Origin: Streptomyces sp. LX-29
GTDB lineage: Bacteria; Actinomycetota; Actinomycetes; Streptomycetales; Streptomycetaceae
Length of the DNA stretch: 64,000 nt
Reading direction: 5' to 3'
Assembly (NCBI RefSeq): GCF_029541745.1
Contig: NZ_CP089746.1
Coordinates: 1,612,001-1,676,000 of the forward strand
Position 1 is the stretch's first letter, and each line of letters starts with the position of its first letter. Below are positions 33,260-43,556 of the stretch, in pieces. The translations under genes were made by a program, and so were the position numbers. Under the pieces are notes generated by a model that searched no databases, was not told the origin of the DNA, and saw nothing but the letters and a program-made list of their open reading frames with translations.

Positions 33260-33988
33260 ATGCCTGACAGCGTGCCGGTGCGCTGCCCCGTGTGCCGCCA
33301 CGAGCAGTCGTTCACCCCGCCCACCTTCCCGTGCGCGTGCGGTGCCCCGCTCACCCTTCCCCTGTCCGACGCCACGCCTCAACCCGTGCGCCACCGCACC
33401 TGGTTGGACTCCTGGGTCGCCGTGCGCTGCCCGAGCTGTCGCCGCCTGGAGCAGTGGCCGCAGCCCGAACTGGGCTGCCCCTGCGGCACGGTGCTCCGGG
33501 TGCCGGTGGTCCCCGCGCCCGGCACCCCCGACCGCGACCTCGCCACCGCGGGCGGCCCCGGCGCCACCGGGCCGGCCTCCGCCAGCTCCGCCGTGCTGCG
33601 CCCCGCCTTCCGGCCCGTGACCATCCGCACCGCGCGGGACGCCATCACCGCCGCCGGGCAGTACCTCAAATGGCTCGGCTTCTCCGGGATGCGGCGGCCC
33701 GAGGACCACACGGCCTCGGGGGTCGATCTCTGCGGGCCCGGGATCGTCGCCCAGATCGACCCGACCACCCGGCCCACCGGTGTGCGCGATGTGGAATGCC
33801 TGTGGCTCAACGGCCTCAACGACTCGGCGATCGGGGTCTTCTTCTCGCTGGCCGGCTACTCCAGAGACGCCCGCAGACGCGCCGACGAGCTGCGCGTACC
33901 GCTCTTCGTCATGGACCTCACCGGCACTCCGCAACCGGTCAACGACGCCGCGGACGACCTGATCCGCATGGGGCCGCCGGAGCTCTGA
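33260..33988 (+). CDS. Zinc-ribbon protein with Mrr-like nuclease fold
   Basis: 242 aa. Two N-terminal zinc ribbons (CPVC with CAC, then CPSC with CPC) are followed by a Pro/Ala linker and a C-terminal restriction-endonuclease-like domain: AAGQYLKWLGFSGMRRPEDH, GVDLCGPGIVAQIDPTTRPTGVRDVECLWL. In Mrr-type domains the Asp and Q/E-x-K pair coordinate metal; here the second motif reads QID without lysine, so activity is doubtful. Function unknown, possibly DNA binding. ATG 33260 has GGAG upstream. Confidence 0.65.
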   Translation: MPDSVPVRCPVCRHEQSFTPPTFPCACGAPLTLPLSDATPQPVRHRTWLDSWVAVRCPSCRRLEQWPQPELGCPCGTVLRVPVVPAPGTPDRDLATAGGPGATGPASASSAVLRPAFRPVTIRTARDAITAAGQYLKWLGFSGMRRPEDHTASGVDLCGPGIVAQIDPTTRPTGVRDVECLWLNGLNDSAIGVFFSLAGYSRDARRRADELRVPLFVMDLTGTPQPVNDAADDLIRMGPPEL

Positions 33989-34133
33989 CAGGGTCCGTCG
34001 AGGGACTGACCCTCGTTCATCGTGCTCCACCGCGCGGCCGATGCGCCACCTACCGGGGGATGATCTCTGGCTGCCGAGACCGCCGTAGCGTGGTGGCCGA
34101 CCCCACCGCCACGACGCCCTGGAGCGATTCGGC

Positions 34134-35096
34134 ATGCCCCCACACCTCCGCACTCCCTCCGCTCTCGGCGTGGACTTCACCGAACGCACGGTCCACCACG
34201 GCCCGGTGGGTCTGGCCGTGCGCGACTTCGGCGGCGCCGGCGTCCCGCTGCTGCTCCTGCACGGGGCCGGCCGCACCCTCGCCGACTGGTCCCCGATCGC
34301 CCCCGAGCTCGCCGGCCGGCACCGCGTCGTGGCCATGGATCTGCGCGCCCACGGCCACTCCGACGCCGGCCCGTGGACCATCCCGGCGGTGCTCGGCGAC
34401 ATCGCGGCGGTCCTGGAGGCGTGCGACATCCCCGACGCGGCGCTCGTCGGCCACTCCCTGGGCGGGATGCTCGCTGCCGTCTACGCGGACGCGCACCCGG
34501 AGACCCCCGCGGTGGTCAACCTGGACGGCCACAACGAGGGGGTGCCCGAGCTGTACGCCGGTCTGGACCGGGAGACCGCGCTGCGCGGCATGGCCAGGGT
34601 TCGGGAGATCACCGCGGCCGCCGCCGGCCGGGTGCTGCCCGCCGAGGTGTTCGAGACCGTCCTCGAAGAACAGATGGCGATGGGCGAGCGGCTGGGGATC
34701 CCGGCCGCCCTGATGCAGGAGGGAGCGGCCCGCGCGGTCGCGGAGACCCCGGACGGCCGACGCTATCTCCGCCCCGAGCGGGAGGCCGGGCTGGAGATGC
34801 TGGACCGGATGCACCGTCTGGACCTGCCGCCGCTCTACCGACGGCTGTCCTGTCCGCTGCTGATCCTCCGGGCCGGGCGACTGGTCCGCCAGGGCGGCGA
34901 ACTGGCCTGGTTCGACGAGCTGATGGCGGCCTACGTCCGCGGCCTCGACGGCGTCCTGTCCGAACTGGCCGCCGGCCACCCGCACATCACCGTCGAGACC
35001 CTGGACGGGGCCAGCCACGCGATGCTCCTGGAACGGCCGCACGACGTGTCCCTGCGCATTGCTGCGTACATCGACCGACTTTCCTTGCGTTCTTGA
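34134..35096 (+). CDS. Alpha/beta hydrolase
   Basis: 320-aa esterase-like hydrolase. Oxyanion region LLLLHGAGRTLADWSP, nucleophile elbow GHSLGG, and a late histidine in DGASHAMLLERP complete the expected triad. No signal peptide. Substrate unknown. Confidence 0.85.
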   Translation: MPPHLRTPSALGVDFTERTVHHGPVGLAVRDFGGAGVPLLLLHGAGRTLADWSPIAPELAGRHRVVAMDLRAHGHSDAGPWTIPAVLGDIAAVLEACDIPDAALVGHSLGGMLAAVYADAHPETPAVVNLDGHNEGVPELYAGLDRETALRGMARVREITAAAAGRVLPAEVFETVLEEQMAMGERLGIPAALMQEGAARAVAETPDGRRYLRPEREAGLEMLDRMHRLDLPPLYRRLSCPLLILRAGRLVRQGGELAWFDELMAAYVRGLDGVLSELAAGHPHITVETLDGASHAMLLERPHDVSLRIAAYIDRLSLRS

Positions 35097-35156
35097 CGGC
35101 GTGGGGGTTCGGTTGGGGGACTCCCCCCACTCTCCGCACCCCACCTGGAGACCGCG

Positions 35157-36119
35157 ATGCCCTCCCCCCGACCCATAGGCACCCCGGCGCGACTGCTGGC
35201 GCTGCTCGTCCTCGTCCTCGCCCTGGTCGCCGGCTGCGGCGGAGGCGACGGCGGGGACGGTCCGCCGGGCCGGGCCGACGGATCCACCACCGGCAGCACC
35301 GGCTCGACGGACGACACGGGCGCCGCCGAGGACCCCTCGATCGGCGACGGGACAGCCGAGGACCCGGCCCCGGAGGACGCGTCCACGGACGGCGGATCCG
35401 AGGACGGCGACACGGGGGACGGAGACACAGGGGAGGGAGACACGGGAGACGGCGACACGGGAGACGGAGAGACCGGGGACGGCGGCGACGGAGAGACGGG
35501 AGACGGCTCCGAGGACACGGCCACCGGCGAGGACGGCGCGGCGGCCGACGGCGGTGCCGACTCCGTCGAGCAGGACATCGACTCGGCGCTCCAGGTCACC
35601 GACGCCTACTGGTCCACCCACTGGCCGGAGCTGTTCACCGGGTCGTACAGCGCCCCCCGCGTGCTGGGCGCGTACGACGGGGCGGCCGCCGACGTCCCGA
35701 CCTGCGGCGGGAGCCCGCTGCCGGACGACAACGCCGTCTACTGCTCGGACGGCGACTATGTGGCCTGGGACATGGATCTCATGCGGGACGGCCATGGCAA
35801 GGGTGACGCCTGGGTCTATCTGGTGATCGCCCACGAGTGGGGACACGCCGTGCAGAACCGCCTCAACGCCGGACTCGTCAGCGTGGCCCGCGAGCTCCAG
35901 GCGGACTGCCTGGCGGGCGCGGTGCTCTTCGGCGCGGCGCGGGACGGCACGCTGCGGTTCGAGGAGGGTGACACGGACGAGCTCTCCGACGCGCTCACCG
36001 AGCTCGCCGACGCCACCCCCTGGACCGACACCTCCGACCACGGCGACGCCGGCCAGCGCATCTCCTTCTTCAACAAGGGGGCGGAGTCCGGGGTGCGGGG
36101 CTGCCTGCCGAACTCCTGA
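35157..36119 (+). CDS. Putative neutral zinc metallopeptidase lipoprotein
   Basis: 320-aa exported lipoprotein: signal peptide with lipobox VAGC (Cys27), an Asp/Gly/Thr repeat linker (about residues 30-135, built of DTGDG-type units) and a C-terminal peptidase domain. HEWGH (residues 226-230) supplies the zinc ligands and catalytic Glu, with ELQADC (246-251) giving the third ligand; this matches the neutral zinc metallopeptidase family (PF04228). The tandem DNA repeat behind the linker could vary in length between strains. Confidence 0.88.
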   Translation: MPSPRPIGTPARLLALLVLVLALVAGCGGGDGGDGPPGRADGSTTGSTGSTDDTGAAEDPSIGDGTAEDPAPEDASTDGGSEDGDTGDGDTGEGDTGDGDTGDGETGDGGDGETGDGSEDTATGEDGAAADGGADSVEQDIDSALQVTDAYWSTHWPELFTGSYSAPRVLGAYDGAAADVPTCGGSPLPDDNAVYCSDGDYVAWDMDLMRDGHGKGDAWVYLVIAHEWGHAVQNRLNAGLVSVARELQADCLAGAVLFGAARDGTLRFEEGDTDELSDALTELADATPWTDTSDHGDAGQRISFFNKGAESGVRGCLPNS

Positions 36120-36143
36120 CGGCCCCGCACCCCGGTCGAGGGC

Positions 36144-37853
36144 TCAGCGTGGGTCCCGCCGCGCCTCGGGGGCGGCTTCCGAGCGCGGGGCGCCGGCGGG
36201 AGCGGGCACCGGCCTCGGGTCGGTCCCCGGCGGCAGCCGCAGCGAGCGGGCGCCCTGCTCGCGCAGCTCGACCTTGCGCACCTTGCCGCTGACGGTCATC
36301 GGGAAGGCGTCCATGATCCGCAGATAGCGGGGGACCTTGAAGTGGGCGAGCCGGCCTCGGCAGTAGCGGGCGAGTTCGTCGCGACCGAGCTGCTCGGCGG
36401 GGTCGCGCAGGATGACGCAGGCCAGGATCTCCTCGCCGTACTTCTCGTCCGGGACCCCGACCACCTGCACATCGGCGATCTTGGGGTGGGTGTGGAGGAA
36501 CTCCTCGATCTCGCGCGGATAGACGTTCTCACCGCCCCGGATGATCATGTCCTTGATCCGGCCCACGATCCGCACATAGCCGTCCTCGCCCATCACCGCG
36601 AGGTCTCCGGTGTGCATCCAGCGCGCCGCGTCGATCGCCTCGGCGGTGCGCTCCGGCTGCTCCCAGTAGCCGAGCATCACCGAGTAGCCGCGGGTGCACA
36701 GCTCGCCGCTGGTGCCGCGCGGGACGGTCAGTCCGGTCACCGGGTCCACCACCTTGACCTCGATGTGCGGCAGCACCTGGCCGACCGTGCCGGTGCGGCG
36801 CTCCAGGTCGTCGTCGCGTCGGGTCTGGGTGGAGACCGGGGAGGTCTCGGTCATGCCGTACGCGATGGACACCTCGGTCATGTGCATCTCGGCCAGCACC
36901 CGCTTCATCACCTCCACCGGGCACGGCGACCCGGCCATGATCCCGGTGCGCAGCGAGGACAGGTCGTACGAGGCGAAGTCGGGCAGGTCCAGCTCGGCGA
37001 TGAACATCGTCGGCACCCCGTAGAGCGAGGTGCAGCGCTCCCGCTCGACCGCGCGCAGCGTCGATGCGGCGTCGAAGGACGGCGCGGGAATGACGACGCA
37101 GGCGCCGTGGCTGGTGGCGGCGAGGTTGCCCATGACCATGCCGAAGCAGTGGTAGAAGGGCACCGGCACGCAGATCCGGTCCTGTTCGGTGTAGCCGACC
37201 GCCTCCCCCACGAAGTAGCCGTTGTTGAGGATGTTGTGGTGGGAGAGGGTGGCGCCCTTGGGGAAACCGGTGGTGCCGGAGGTGTACTGGATGTTGACCG
37301 GGTCGTCGCAGGAGAGCCGGGCCTCGCGCTCGGCCAGCCGCTCCTCCGGGACCTCGGCGCCGGCGGCGATCAGCCCCTGCCAGGTGCGGTCGCCGAGGTA
37401 GACGACGTCGCGCAGCGCGGGGCAGTCGGCGCGGACCTGCTCCACCATCCGTCGGTAGTCGCTGGTCTTGTGCTCGACGGAGGAGATCAGCACCGAGATG
37501 CCGGCCTGCTGGAGCACGTACCGCAACTCGTGCACCCGGTAGGCCGGGTTGATGTTGACCATGATGGCGCCGACGCGGGCGCAGGCGTACTGCGTCAGCA
37601 CCCACTCCGGGCGGTTGACGGCCCAGATGCCGACCCGGTCGCCCTTGCCGACGCCCTTGGCCAGCAGCCCGAGGGCGACCCCGGTCACGGCCCGGCCGAA
37701 CTCCGCGTAGGTCCAGCGCTGTCCGCTCGCCAGGTCGACGAGCGCCTCCCGCTCCCCGTACCGCTCGACGGCGCGAGCCAGGTCGGCGCCGATGGTGTCG
37801 CCCAGCAACGGGGTGGTGCCGGGCCCGCTCGCGTAGGAGAGCGCCGTGGTCAT
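36144..37853 (-). CDS. Fatty-acyl-CoA ligase (AMP-binding)
   Basis: 569-aa adenylate-forming enzyme activating a carboxylic acid as acyl-AMP then acyl-CoA. Motifs: [16 protein letters not shown] (P-loop), [34 protein letters not shown] and the catalytic lysine in VSGKVRK. Chain-length preference cannot be read. ATGA overlap with the second ligase upstream implies one operon. Confidence 0.9.
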   Translation of the reverse strand: MTTALSYASGPGTTPLLGDTIGADLARAVERYGEREALVDLASGQRWTYAEFGRAVTGVALGLLAKGVGKGDRVGIWAVNRPEWVLTQYACARVGAIMVNINPAYRVHELRYVLQQAGISVLISSVEHKTSDYRRMVEQVRADCPALRDVVYLGDRTWQGLIAAGAEVPEERLAEREARLSCDDPVNIQYTSGTTGFPKGATLSHHNILNNGYFVGEAVGYTEQDRICVPVPFYHCFGMVMGNLAATSHGACVVIPAPSFDAASTLRAVERERCTSLYGVPTMFIAELDLPDFASYDLSSLRTGIMAGSPCPVEVMKRVLAEMHMTEVSIAYGMTETSPVSTQTRRDDDLERRTGTVGQVLPHIEVKVVDPVTGLTVPRGTSGELCTRGYSVMLGYWEQPERTAEAIDAARWMHTGDLAVMGEDGYVRIVGRIKDMIIRGGENVYPREIEEFLHTHPKIADVQVVGVPDEKYGEEILACVILRDPAEQLGRDELARYCRGRLAHFKVPRYLRIMDAFPMTVSGKVRKVELREQGARSLRLPPGTDPRPVPAPAGAPRSEAAPEARRDPR

Positions 37854-39538
37854 GGGGACTCCTCGTGGAACTCGACGCCGCCGCCCCGCGCGGTGTGCTC
37901 GCGCAGCTCGATGCGGCGGATCTTGCCGGACACGGTCTTGGGCAGCTCCGCGAACTCCAGTCGGCGGATGCGCTTGTAGGGAGCGAGGACGGCGCGGGAG
38001 TGCGCGAAGAGCGCCCGCGCGGTCTCCGGTCCGGCCTCCCAGCCCGCGGCGAGCACGACGTACGCCTTCGGCACGGCGAGCCGGAGCGGGTCGGGCGCGG
38101 GGACCACGGCGGCCTCGGCGACCGCCTCGTGCTCCAGCAGCGCGCTCTCCAGCTCGAAGGGAGAGATCTTGTAGTCGGACGCCTTGAAGACGTCGTCCGC
38201 GCGGCCCACGTACGTGATGTAGCCGTCCGCGTCGCGGCTGCCGATGTCGCCGGTGCGGTAGTAGCCGTCGGCCATGGCCTCGGCGGTGCGCTCCGGGTCG
38301 CCCTCGTAGCCGGTCATCAGCCCCACCGGGCGCGCCGAGAGGTCCAGACAGATCTCGCCCTCGTCGCCGGGCTTGCCGGTCACCGGGTCCAGCAGGGCGA
38401 CGGTGAAGCCGGGGGTGGGGCGGCCCATGGAACCGGTCTTGAGCGGCTGGCCGGGGGTGTTGGCGACCTGGACGGCGGTCTCGGTCTGGCCGAAGCCGTC
38501 CCGGATGGTGACGCCCCAGGCGCGCCGCACCGTCTCGATGACCTCCGGGTTGAGCGGCTCGCCGGCGGCCACCGCCTCACGGGGCGGGGTGCGCAGCTGG
38601 CCGAGGTCGGCCTGGATGAGCATGCGCCAGACGGTGGGCGGGGCGCAGAAGGTGGTGACGCCCGCCCGCTCCATCTCGGCCATCAGCCGGGCCGCGTCGA
38701 AGCGGGTGTAGTTGTAGACGAACACCGTGGCCTCGGCGTTCCACGGCGCGAACAGGTTGGACCAGGCGTGTTTGGCCCAGCCCGGCGAGGAGATGTTCAG
38801 GTGCACGTCGCCCGGCTTGAGCCCGATCCAGTACATCGTCGCCAGATGGCCGATCGGGTACGAGGTGTGGGTGTGCTCCACCAGCTTGGGCCGGGCGGTG
38901 GTCCCCGAGGTGAAGTAGAGCATCAGCGGGTCCCGCGCCCCCGTCACCCCGTCGGGGGTGAACGGGCCCTGCGCCTCGGGGGCGTCGTAGGCGTCCTCGT
39001 AGCGCAGCCAGCCCTCCGGCGGGTTCTCTCCGGCGCCGACCGCGATCCGGGTGTAGTCGCCGGGGACCTCGGCGAACTTGCCGGTGTCCACGGCCCGCAC
39101 GAGCACGTGGCTCGCCCGGCCGCGCTCGATGCGGTCGGTGAGGTCCAGCGGTCCCAGGAGCGGCGTGGCGGGGATGACCACGGCGCGCAGCTTCATCGCG
39201 GCGAGCGCGGTCTCCCACAGCTCGACCTGGTTGCCCAGCATGACGACGATCCGGTCCCCCGCCCGCACGCCCCGGGCGCGCAGCCAGTTGGCGGCCCGGT
39301 CGGACCGGAGGCGCAGCGCGTCGAAGCTCAGCCGGGTCTCCCGGCCGTCCTCCTCGACGAGGTGCAGCGCGGTGCGGTCGTTGCCCTCGGCGATGCGGTC
39401 GAACCAGTCCAGGGCCCAGTTGAAGGTCTCCGGGCGCGGCCAGCTGAATCCTTCGTACGCCGTCGCGTAGTCCTCCCGGTGCCGTAGCAGGAAGTCCCGG
39501 GCGGCGCGGAAGTCGGCGGACGGATTCGTTGCTGTCAC
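37850..39538 (-). CDS. Acyl-CoA synthetase, medium-chain/acetyl type
   Basis: 562-aa AMP-binding enzyme of the medium-chain/ACSM-like branch: [62 protein letters not shown] and the catalytic lysine in VSGKIRR. First gene of a two-ligase operon, divergent from the LuxR regulator, likely acting on exogenous fatty or aromatic acids. Confidence 0.88.
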   Translation of the reverse strand: MTATNPSADFRAARDFLLRHREDYATAYEGFSWPRPETFNWALDWFDRIAEGNDRTALHLVEEDGRETRLSFDALRLRSDRAANWLRARGVRAGDRIVVMLGNQVELWETALAAMKLRAVVIPATPLLGPLDLTDRIERGRASHVLVRAVDTGKFAEVPGDYTRIAVGAGENPPEGWLRYEDAYDAPEAQGPFTPDGVTGARDPLMLYFTSGTTARPKLVEHTHTSYPIGHLATMYWIGLKPGDVHLNISSPGWAKHAWSNLFAPWNAEATVFVYNYTRFDAARLMAEMERAGVTTFCAPPTVWRMLIQADLGQLRTPPREAVAAGEPLNPEVIETVRRAWGVTIRDGFGQTETAVQVANTPGQPLKTGSMGRPTPGFTVALLDPVTGKPGDEGEICLDLSARPVGLMTGYEGDPERTAEAMADGYYRTGDIGSRDADGYITYVGRADDVFKASDYKISPFELESALLEHEAVAEAAVVPAPDPLRLAVPKAYVVLAAGWEAGPETARALFAHSRAVLAPYKRIRRLEFAELPKTVSGKIRRIELREHTARGGGVEFHEESP

Positions 39539-39653
39539 ATGTCCTCCTCATTGCCGTCGTGCTCGCTAGCATCGTGCGACGAGTGATCTGAGTCTCACCA
39601 CCCCCTAACGGGGGTAGTGGCCTGTCGGCGACGGGGTCGGGGGAGGAGGCGCC

Positions 39654-40553
39654 ATGACGGAGTCGGGCGCGGCCGTCGAGATGCGGGCGGCGCTGCTGCG
39701 GCTGCGCCGGGCCGGCGGGGTGCCGGTCGCCTTCGGCGGGCTGTTCGCCGGGACCCGCCAGTTCCGCATCTCGGAGCTGGTCGGGACCACCACCGCGGCG
39801 CTCCAGGGACTCGCCATCACCACCGGCAACGGCCTCGGCGGCAAGGCCGCCACGCTGTGTCGCCCCCTGTGCGTGCCGGACTACCCGGTCTCACGGGTCA
39901 TCAGCCACGAGTACGACACGGCGGTGGCCGCCGAGGGGCTGCGGGCCATGTTGGCGGTTCCGGTGGTGGTGCGCCGCCGGGTGCGCGGCGTGCTGTACGG
40001 AGCGGTGCGCCAGCCCATGCCGCTGGGCGACCGCGCGCTGGCGTCCGCCGTGGAGGCGGCCCGCGAGCTGGAGCAGTCGCTGGCGGTGCGGGAGGAGGCA
40101 CGGCGGCTGCTGGCCGTGGCGCGGGGCCCCTTCGACACCGACCCGGCCGCCGACCCGGCCGCCGGCCGTCAGGCCGATCGCGCGGCGGCCTGGGAGGAGG
40201 TGCGCGCGGTCCACGGCGAGCTGCGGGCGCTGGCCCAGCGGATACCGGACGCGGCGCTGAGGGGGGAGTTGCTCTCCGCCTGCGCCCGACTGGCCCGCGC
40301 GGCCGCCCCCGCCGCCCACCCCGCCGCCGGGGCCCGCGAGGAGCCGGGCGGACCGCGGGTGACGCTCTCCCCGCGCGAGCTGGACGTGCTGGCGTGCGTG
40401 GCCTCGGGCGAGACGAACGCGGGCGCGGCGGAGCGGCTCGGGCTGCGGCCGGAGACGGTGAAGAGCTATCTGCGGGCGGCCATGCGGAAGCTCGGGGCGC
40501 ACACCCGACTCCAGGCGGTCGTCGAGGCCCGACGGGCGGGGCTGCTGCCGTAG
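39654..40553 (+). CDS. GAF-domain LuxR-type regulator
   Basis: 299-aa regulator. The N-terminal 150 residues resemble a GAF sensor (CRPLCVPDYPVSRVISHEYDTAVAAEGLRAMLAVPVVV). The C-terminal LuxR helix-turn-helix reads LSPRELDVLACVASGETNAGAAERLGLRPETVKSYLRAAMRKLG. Divergent from the acyl-CoA ligase pair, so likely its regulator. The gap 40554-40735 downstream contains degenerate GACGGTACG-type repeats. Confidence 0.83.
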   Translation: MTESGAAVEMRAALLRLRRAGGVPVAFGGLFAGTRQFRISELVGTTTAALQGLAITTGNGLGGKAATLCRPLCVPDYPVSRVISHEYDTAVAAEGLRAMLAVPVVVRRRVRGVLYGAVRQPMPLGDRALASAVEAARELEQSLAVREEARRLLAVARGPFDTDPAADPAAGRQADRAAAWEEVRAVHGELRALAQRIPDAALRGELLSACARLARAAAPAAHPAAGAREEPGGPRVTLSPRELDVLACVASGETNAGAAERLGLRPETVKSYLRAAMRKLGAHTRLQAVVEARRAGLLP

Positions 40554-40735
40554 GGGCCGATCCCGCGGAGGGGGCGCCGCCGCGGCGGGTGCGGTCCGGG
40601 GGTCGGCAGCCCCCGGACCCCTGGAGCCCGTCAGGCGTACGTCGAACGTCGGGCGTACGTCGCCCGACGGACGGTACGACACCCGTCGGACGGTACGCCA
40701 CCCCTCCGGTACACCCGTCCGGCACCCCCGTCGGC

Positions 40736-41986
40736 CTAGAACTCGTCCGTGGTGTGCGGCAGCCACTCGGTGTGCAGGGCGGCGTCCAGTCGGTCGGCCG
40801 CGCCCGGGGTGTGCTCGGTGACCAGGCCGGCGCGGACCAGGTGGGCGAGCCGGGTGCCGCCGAGGTAGCAGGCGGCGAGCTCGCGGACGTCCAGGCCGAG
40901 GTCGGGCGCGTCGTCCGTCGCCTCGTACGTCACCCCGTCCCCGTCGGCTGTCGCGGTGAGGCGGAAGCGGCCGGCGTTGGCGGGCAGTCGGGCGTCGCTC
41001 AGCTCCAGGACCAGGTCGACGTCGGCGGCCCAGCCGCGCGCCCGCAGGGCGGCGGGGACGTCGACCAGACGCAGCCACAGCGCCGGGAACTCCTGGACGA
41101 CGCGGACCTGGTCGCGGTCGGCGGCGAACAGCAGCAGCGGGTCGTCCAGGGGCCGGCCCCAGGCACGCACCTTCTCGGTGAGGTCGATCGAGGCGAGGTA
41201 GCGCCACAGGGCGGCCGCGACCGGGGCGGACTCGGCCTCCACGTCGTAGACGTCGACCGTGCCGGGAGTCCCCGCGCTGTCGTCACCCCCGCGAGTGCGG
41301 TAGATGGCGTAACCGGCCACGGTGTCCGGGTCGGTGCCGCCGTCGCCGCCGATGACGACGGTGCGCGGCGGGCCGAAGCCGTCGTCCTCCTGGTTGTCCG
41401 GGTTCATCAACTCCTCGCGCCACCAGTGCTCGTCACGCGCCATGCGCCCCGCGCGGAGGGCGCGCTGCCCGTCGTGGAAGGGGCCGAGCAGCGCGGGCAT
41501 GGCCTCGGCGTCCACGAACCGCAGCGGGCGCTCGTCGGCGTCGATGCGCAGCGCCAGCGGGCGGGCGGAGTCGATCTCCACGGTGGAGGAGCGGGTGGCG
41601 GGATCGAAGCCGAAGCGCCCGTAGATGGACGCCTCGGAGACCCAGAGGGCGGCGATCGGCTGCCCGGCACGCGCGCAGCGGCGCCAGAGCTCGTCGATCA
41701 TTCCGGTGAGCACGCCGCGCCTGCGGTGGGTGGGCGCGACGCAGACGAAGGTGACGCCCGCGCAGGGGAGCTCGCCCCCGGGGACGGACAGCTGTTGCGG
41801 CAGGGCACCCAGCAGTCCGACGAGCTGGTCGCCGTCGTATGCGCCCACCCGTTCGCAGCGCCGCATGAAGTCGAGGTGGGTCTTGCGCTTCTCCTCCTCG
41901 ACCTTGTCGTGGAAGACGAGATAGGCGAGGTCGAGCGCGCGGTCGAGATGGGCATCGGGGACCGTGCGAAAGTCCAACGAGGTCAT
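40736..41986 (-). CDS. Eis-like GNAT acetyltransferase
   Basis: 416-aa three-domain acetyltransferase of the Eis family: N-terminal GNAT with acetyl-CoA loop VAPTHRRRGVLTGMID, a second GNAT-like domain and a SCP2-like C-terminus. The general-acid tyrosine is conserved (IYGRFGF, Tyr122) and the protein ends in Phe, whose carboxylate acts as the base in Eis. Mycobacterial Eis acetylates aminoglycosides; the native substrate here is unknown. Confidence 0.85.
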   Translation of the reverse strand: MTSLDFRTVPDAHLDRALDLAYLVFHDKVEEEKRKTHLDFMRRCERVGAYDGDQLVGLLGALPQQLSVPGGELPCAGVTFVCVAPTHRRRGVLTGMIDELWRRCARAGQPIAALWVSEASIYGRFGFDPATRSSTVEIDSARPLALRIDADERPLRFVDAEAMPALLGPFHDGQRALRAGRMARDEHWWREELMNPDNQEDDGFGPPRTVVIGGDGGTDPDTVAGYAIYRTRGGDDSAGTPGTVDVYDVEAESAPVAAALWRYLASIDLTEKVRAWGRPLDDPLLLFAADRDQVRVVQEFPALWLRLVDVPAALRARGWAADVDLVLELSDARLPANAGRFRLTATADGDGVTYEATDDAPDLGLDVRELAACYLGGTRLAHLVRAGLVTEHTPGAADRLDAALHTEWLPHTTDEF

Positions 41987-42038
41987 GGTTCGGACGTTAA
42001 CTCGCCTAATTCTGCGCCGTCATCCGATTTTCCGGCCG

Positions 42039-43172
42039 TCAAGCCTTGGCGATTTCGAGGTCGTGGCGGGCTTCGGGGGCGGTCATCGCCAGCACCCCGG
42101 CCGCCTCGTCCTCCACGGCGACGCGCTCGGCGCGGCTCAGCCGCTGGAACGGCTCGATGACCATCGTCGCCGGACCGTCGGGGCCGCCGCTGGTCTCGAT
42201 CCGCCAGAGGCCGCGGACGGAGCCGTCCACCAGGAAGCTGCGGAACGCCTGGTTGCCCTGCCAGACGCGACCGCGGTAGGCGTCGCTGACGACGCGGCTC
42301 CGGTCGGCGTGCGAGAGGAGCAGATTGTCGAACTCCGGCAGGAAGCGGGGCGGGGCGGGGGTCTCCGGGTCCGGACGCGGCGCCTCGGGCAGGTCGAACA
42401 GCTCGACTCCGCGTTCGTCCCGGAAGCTCAGCAGCCGCGGCCGCAGCCCCTCCACCACCTCGCGCAGCCGGGTCAGCCCGCACCAGGTCTGCATGTCCTT
42501 GACCGAGGCGGGGCCGAAGGCGGCCAGATAGCGCAGCAGCATCCCGGGGAGGTCCGGAGGCTCCGACTCGGTGGCCGGGCGTCCCGCCAGCCAGGTCTCG
42601 GCCGTCGTGTGGGCGATCGGCCCGCTCCGGCCCCACAGCCCGCGCGGGGTCACCTGGACCAGCGGCAGCGCAGCGCGCGCCGCCATGGCGAGGTCCTGTC
42701 GGTCGCGGTCCGGCCAGTGCGCGCGCAGCGCCTCCCCGAGCGCCTGGAAGGTCAGCGGCTGCTCCTCGACCAGCTCGCGGGCGAGGGTCGCCAGCCGGGC
42801 CAGGTCCACTCCGCCCAGCCGCTTGCCCTGGTTCCCACGGAAGAGCCGGTCCTGCACCGGCTGGAGCAGCGGCCGCAGGGCCAGGCAGTCGCCGGCGCTG
42901 ACGAGGTGGATCGTGGAGCGCATCAGGGCGATGCGGACGACCGCGCGATCGGCAAGCAGCTCCGAGAGCCGTTCGGGCCGGAAGCCCGCGAGCCGCGCGG
43001 CGAGCGCGTAGTACGGCGGCTTGACGTTCTGCGCCTGGAGGCCGACCAGGTGCTCCACGGCGTCCAGCGGGTCGCCCTCGGCGCGGCGCAGCAGCAGCTG
43101 GCGCGCGAGGGTGGCGCGGTTGAGCTCGCGCGTGCTCAGGACGGGCGCGTCGGTCTTCCCGGTCTTCGTCAT
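42039..43172 (-). CDS. AlkZ-like winged-helix DNA glycosylase (HTH_42)
   Basis: 377-aa HTH_42-family protein (PF06224). The N-terminus reads LNRATLARQLLLRRAEGDPLDAVEHLVGLQAQNVKPPYYALAARL; the QAQ at residues 46-48 corresponds to the catalytic Q-x-Q motif of Streptomyces AlkZ enzymes, as opposed to Q-x-D in E. coli YcaQ. Such enzymes excise alkylated or cross-linked purines. Some members protect producers of DNA-damaging antibiotics, but no such cluster is visible here, so a housekeeping role is likelier. ATG 43172 is the first start before conserved sequence. Confidence 0.8.
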   Translation of the reverse strand: MTKTGKTDAPVLSTRELNRATLARQLLLRRAEGDPLDAVEHLVGLQAQNVKPPYYALAARLAGFRPERLSELLADRAVVRIALMRSTIHLVSAGDCLALRPLLQPVQDRLFRGNQGKRLGGVDLARLATLARELVEEQPLTFQALGEALRAHWPDRDRQDLAMAARAALPLVQVTPRGLWGRSGPIAHTTAETWLAGRPATESEPPDLPGMLLRYLAAFGPASVKDMQTWCGLTRLREVVEGLRPRLLSFRDERGVELFDLPEAPRPDPETPAPPRFLPEFDNLLLSHADRSRVVSDAYRGRVWQGNQAFRSFLVDGSVRGLWRIETSGGPDGPATMVIEPFQRLSRAERVAVEDEAAGVLAMTAPEARHDLEIAKA

Positions 43173-43351
43173 GATCCCTACGCTACGGCGGCTTGCGGAC
43201 AGCTTCCGTCCGCAAGCCACCCGACTCGCGCTCCCACTCCGGCGGCCCGGGGTGCGGCCGGGCCTCGGCCATATCGGACGTATATCCTGCCCGTGGCCCG
43301 TCCGGGGCCGGCAGAGCGTTTGGACGAGCACGACAGGAGGTGGGGTCCGCG

Positions 43352-43408
43352 ATGAGCGCCGAACCTCCCAGTCGTATACCGCTCGGCACCACGGCGGCCC
43401 GGCCGTAG
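43352..43408 (+). CDS. 18-aa upstream ORF ahead of corA (possible leader peptide)
   Basis: ATG preceded by a strong AGGAGGTG; product MSAEPPSRIPLGTTAARP has four prolines, two adjacent, and an ATA isoleucine codon, very rare in this genome. A near-perfect hairpin and the corA gene follow. Enterobacterial Mg2+ transporter genes (mgtA, corA) are controlled through short leader ORFs. The comparison is by architecture only. Confidence 0.4.
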   Translation: MSAEPPSRIPLGTTAARP

Positions 43409-43415
43409 CGCGGAC

Positions 43416-43467
43416 CCGGGATCGCGGAGTCCCGGACCGGCCGGCGGATCAGCGATCCGCTGGCCGG
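43416..43467 (+). promoter_or_regulatory. Two hairpins in the corA leader
   Basis: CCGGGA/TCCCGG (43416-43435) and a 14-bp stem with one mismatch and a 3-base loop (CCGGCCGGCGGATC, 43437-43467). They lie between the short ORF and corA, where an attenuator or a terminator would sit. The rest of 43173-43556 has no gene. Confidence 0.5.
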
Positions 43468-43556
43468 CGGACCGCACGGCCGACGGCCGGAGGGTGGTGC
43501 CACGCGGTAAGCCCGGCGACCCCCGCCCCCGTGCCCGTACCCGTGAAGGGACCCCG

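Noticed and set aside
35400..35500. Frameshifted or degenerate region in the metallopeptidase gene
   Set aside because: The DNA repeat preserves the frame as DTGDG-type units and the catalytic domain downstream is intact.
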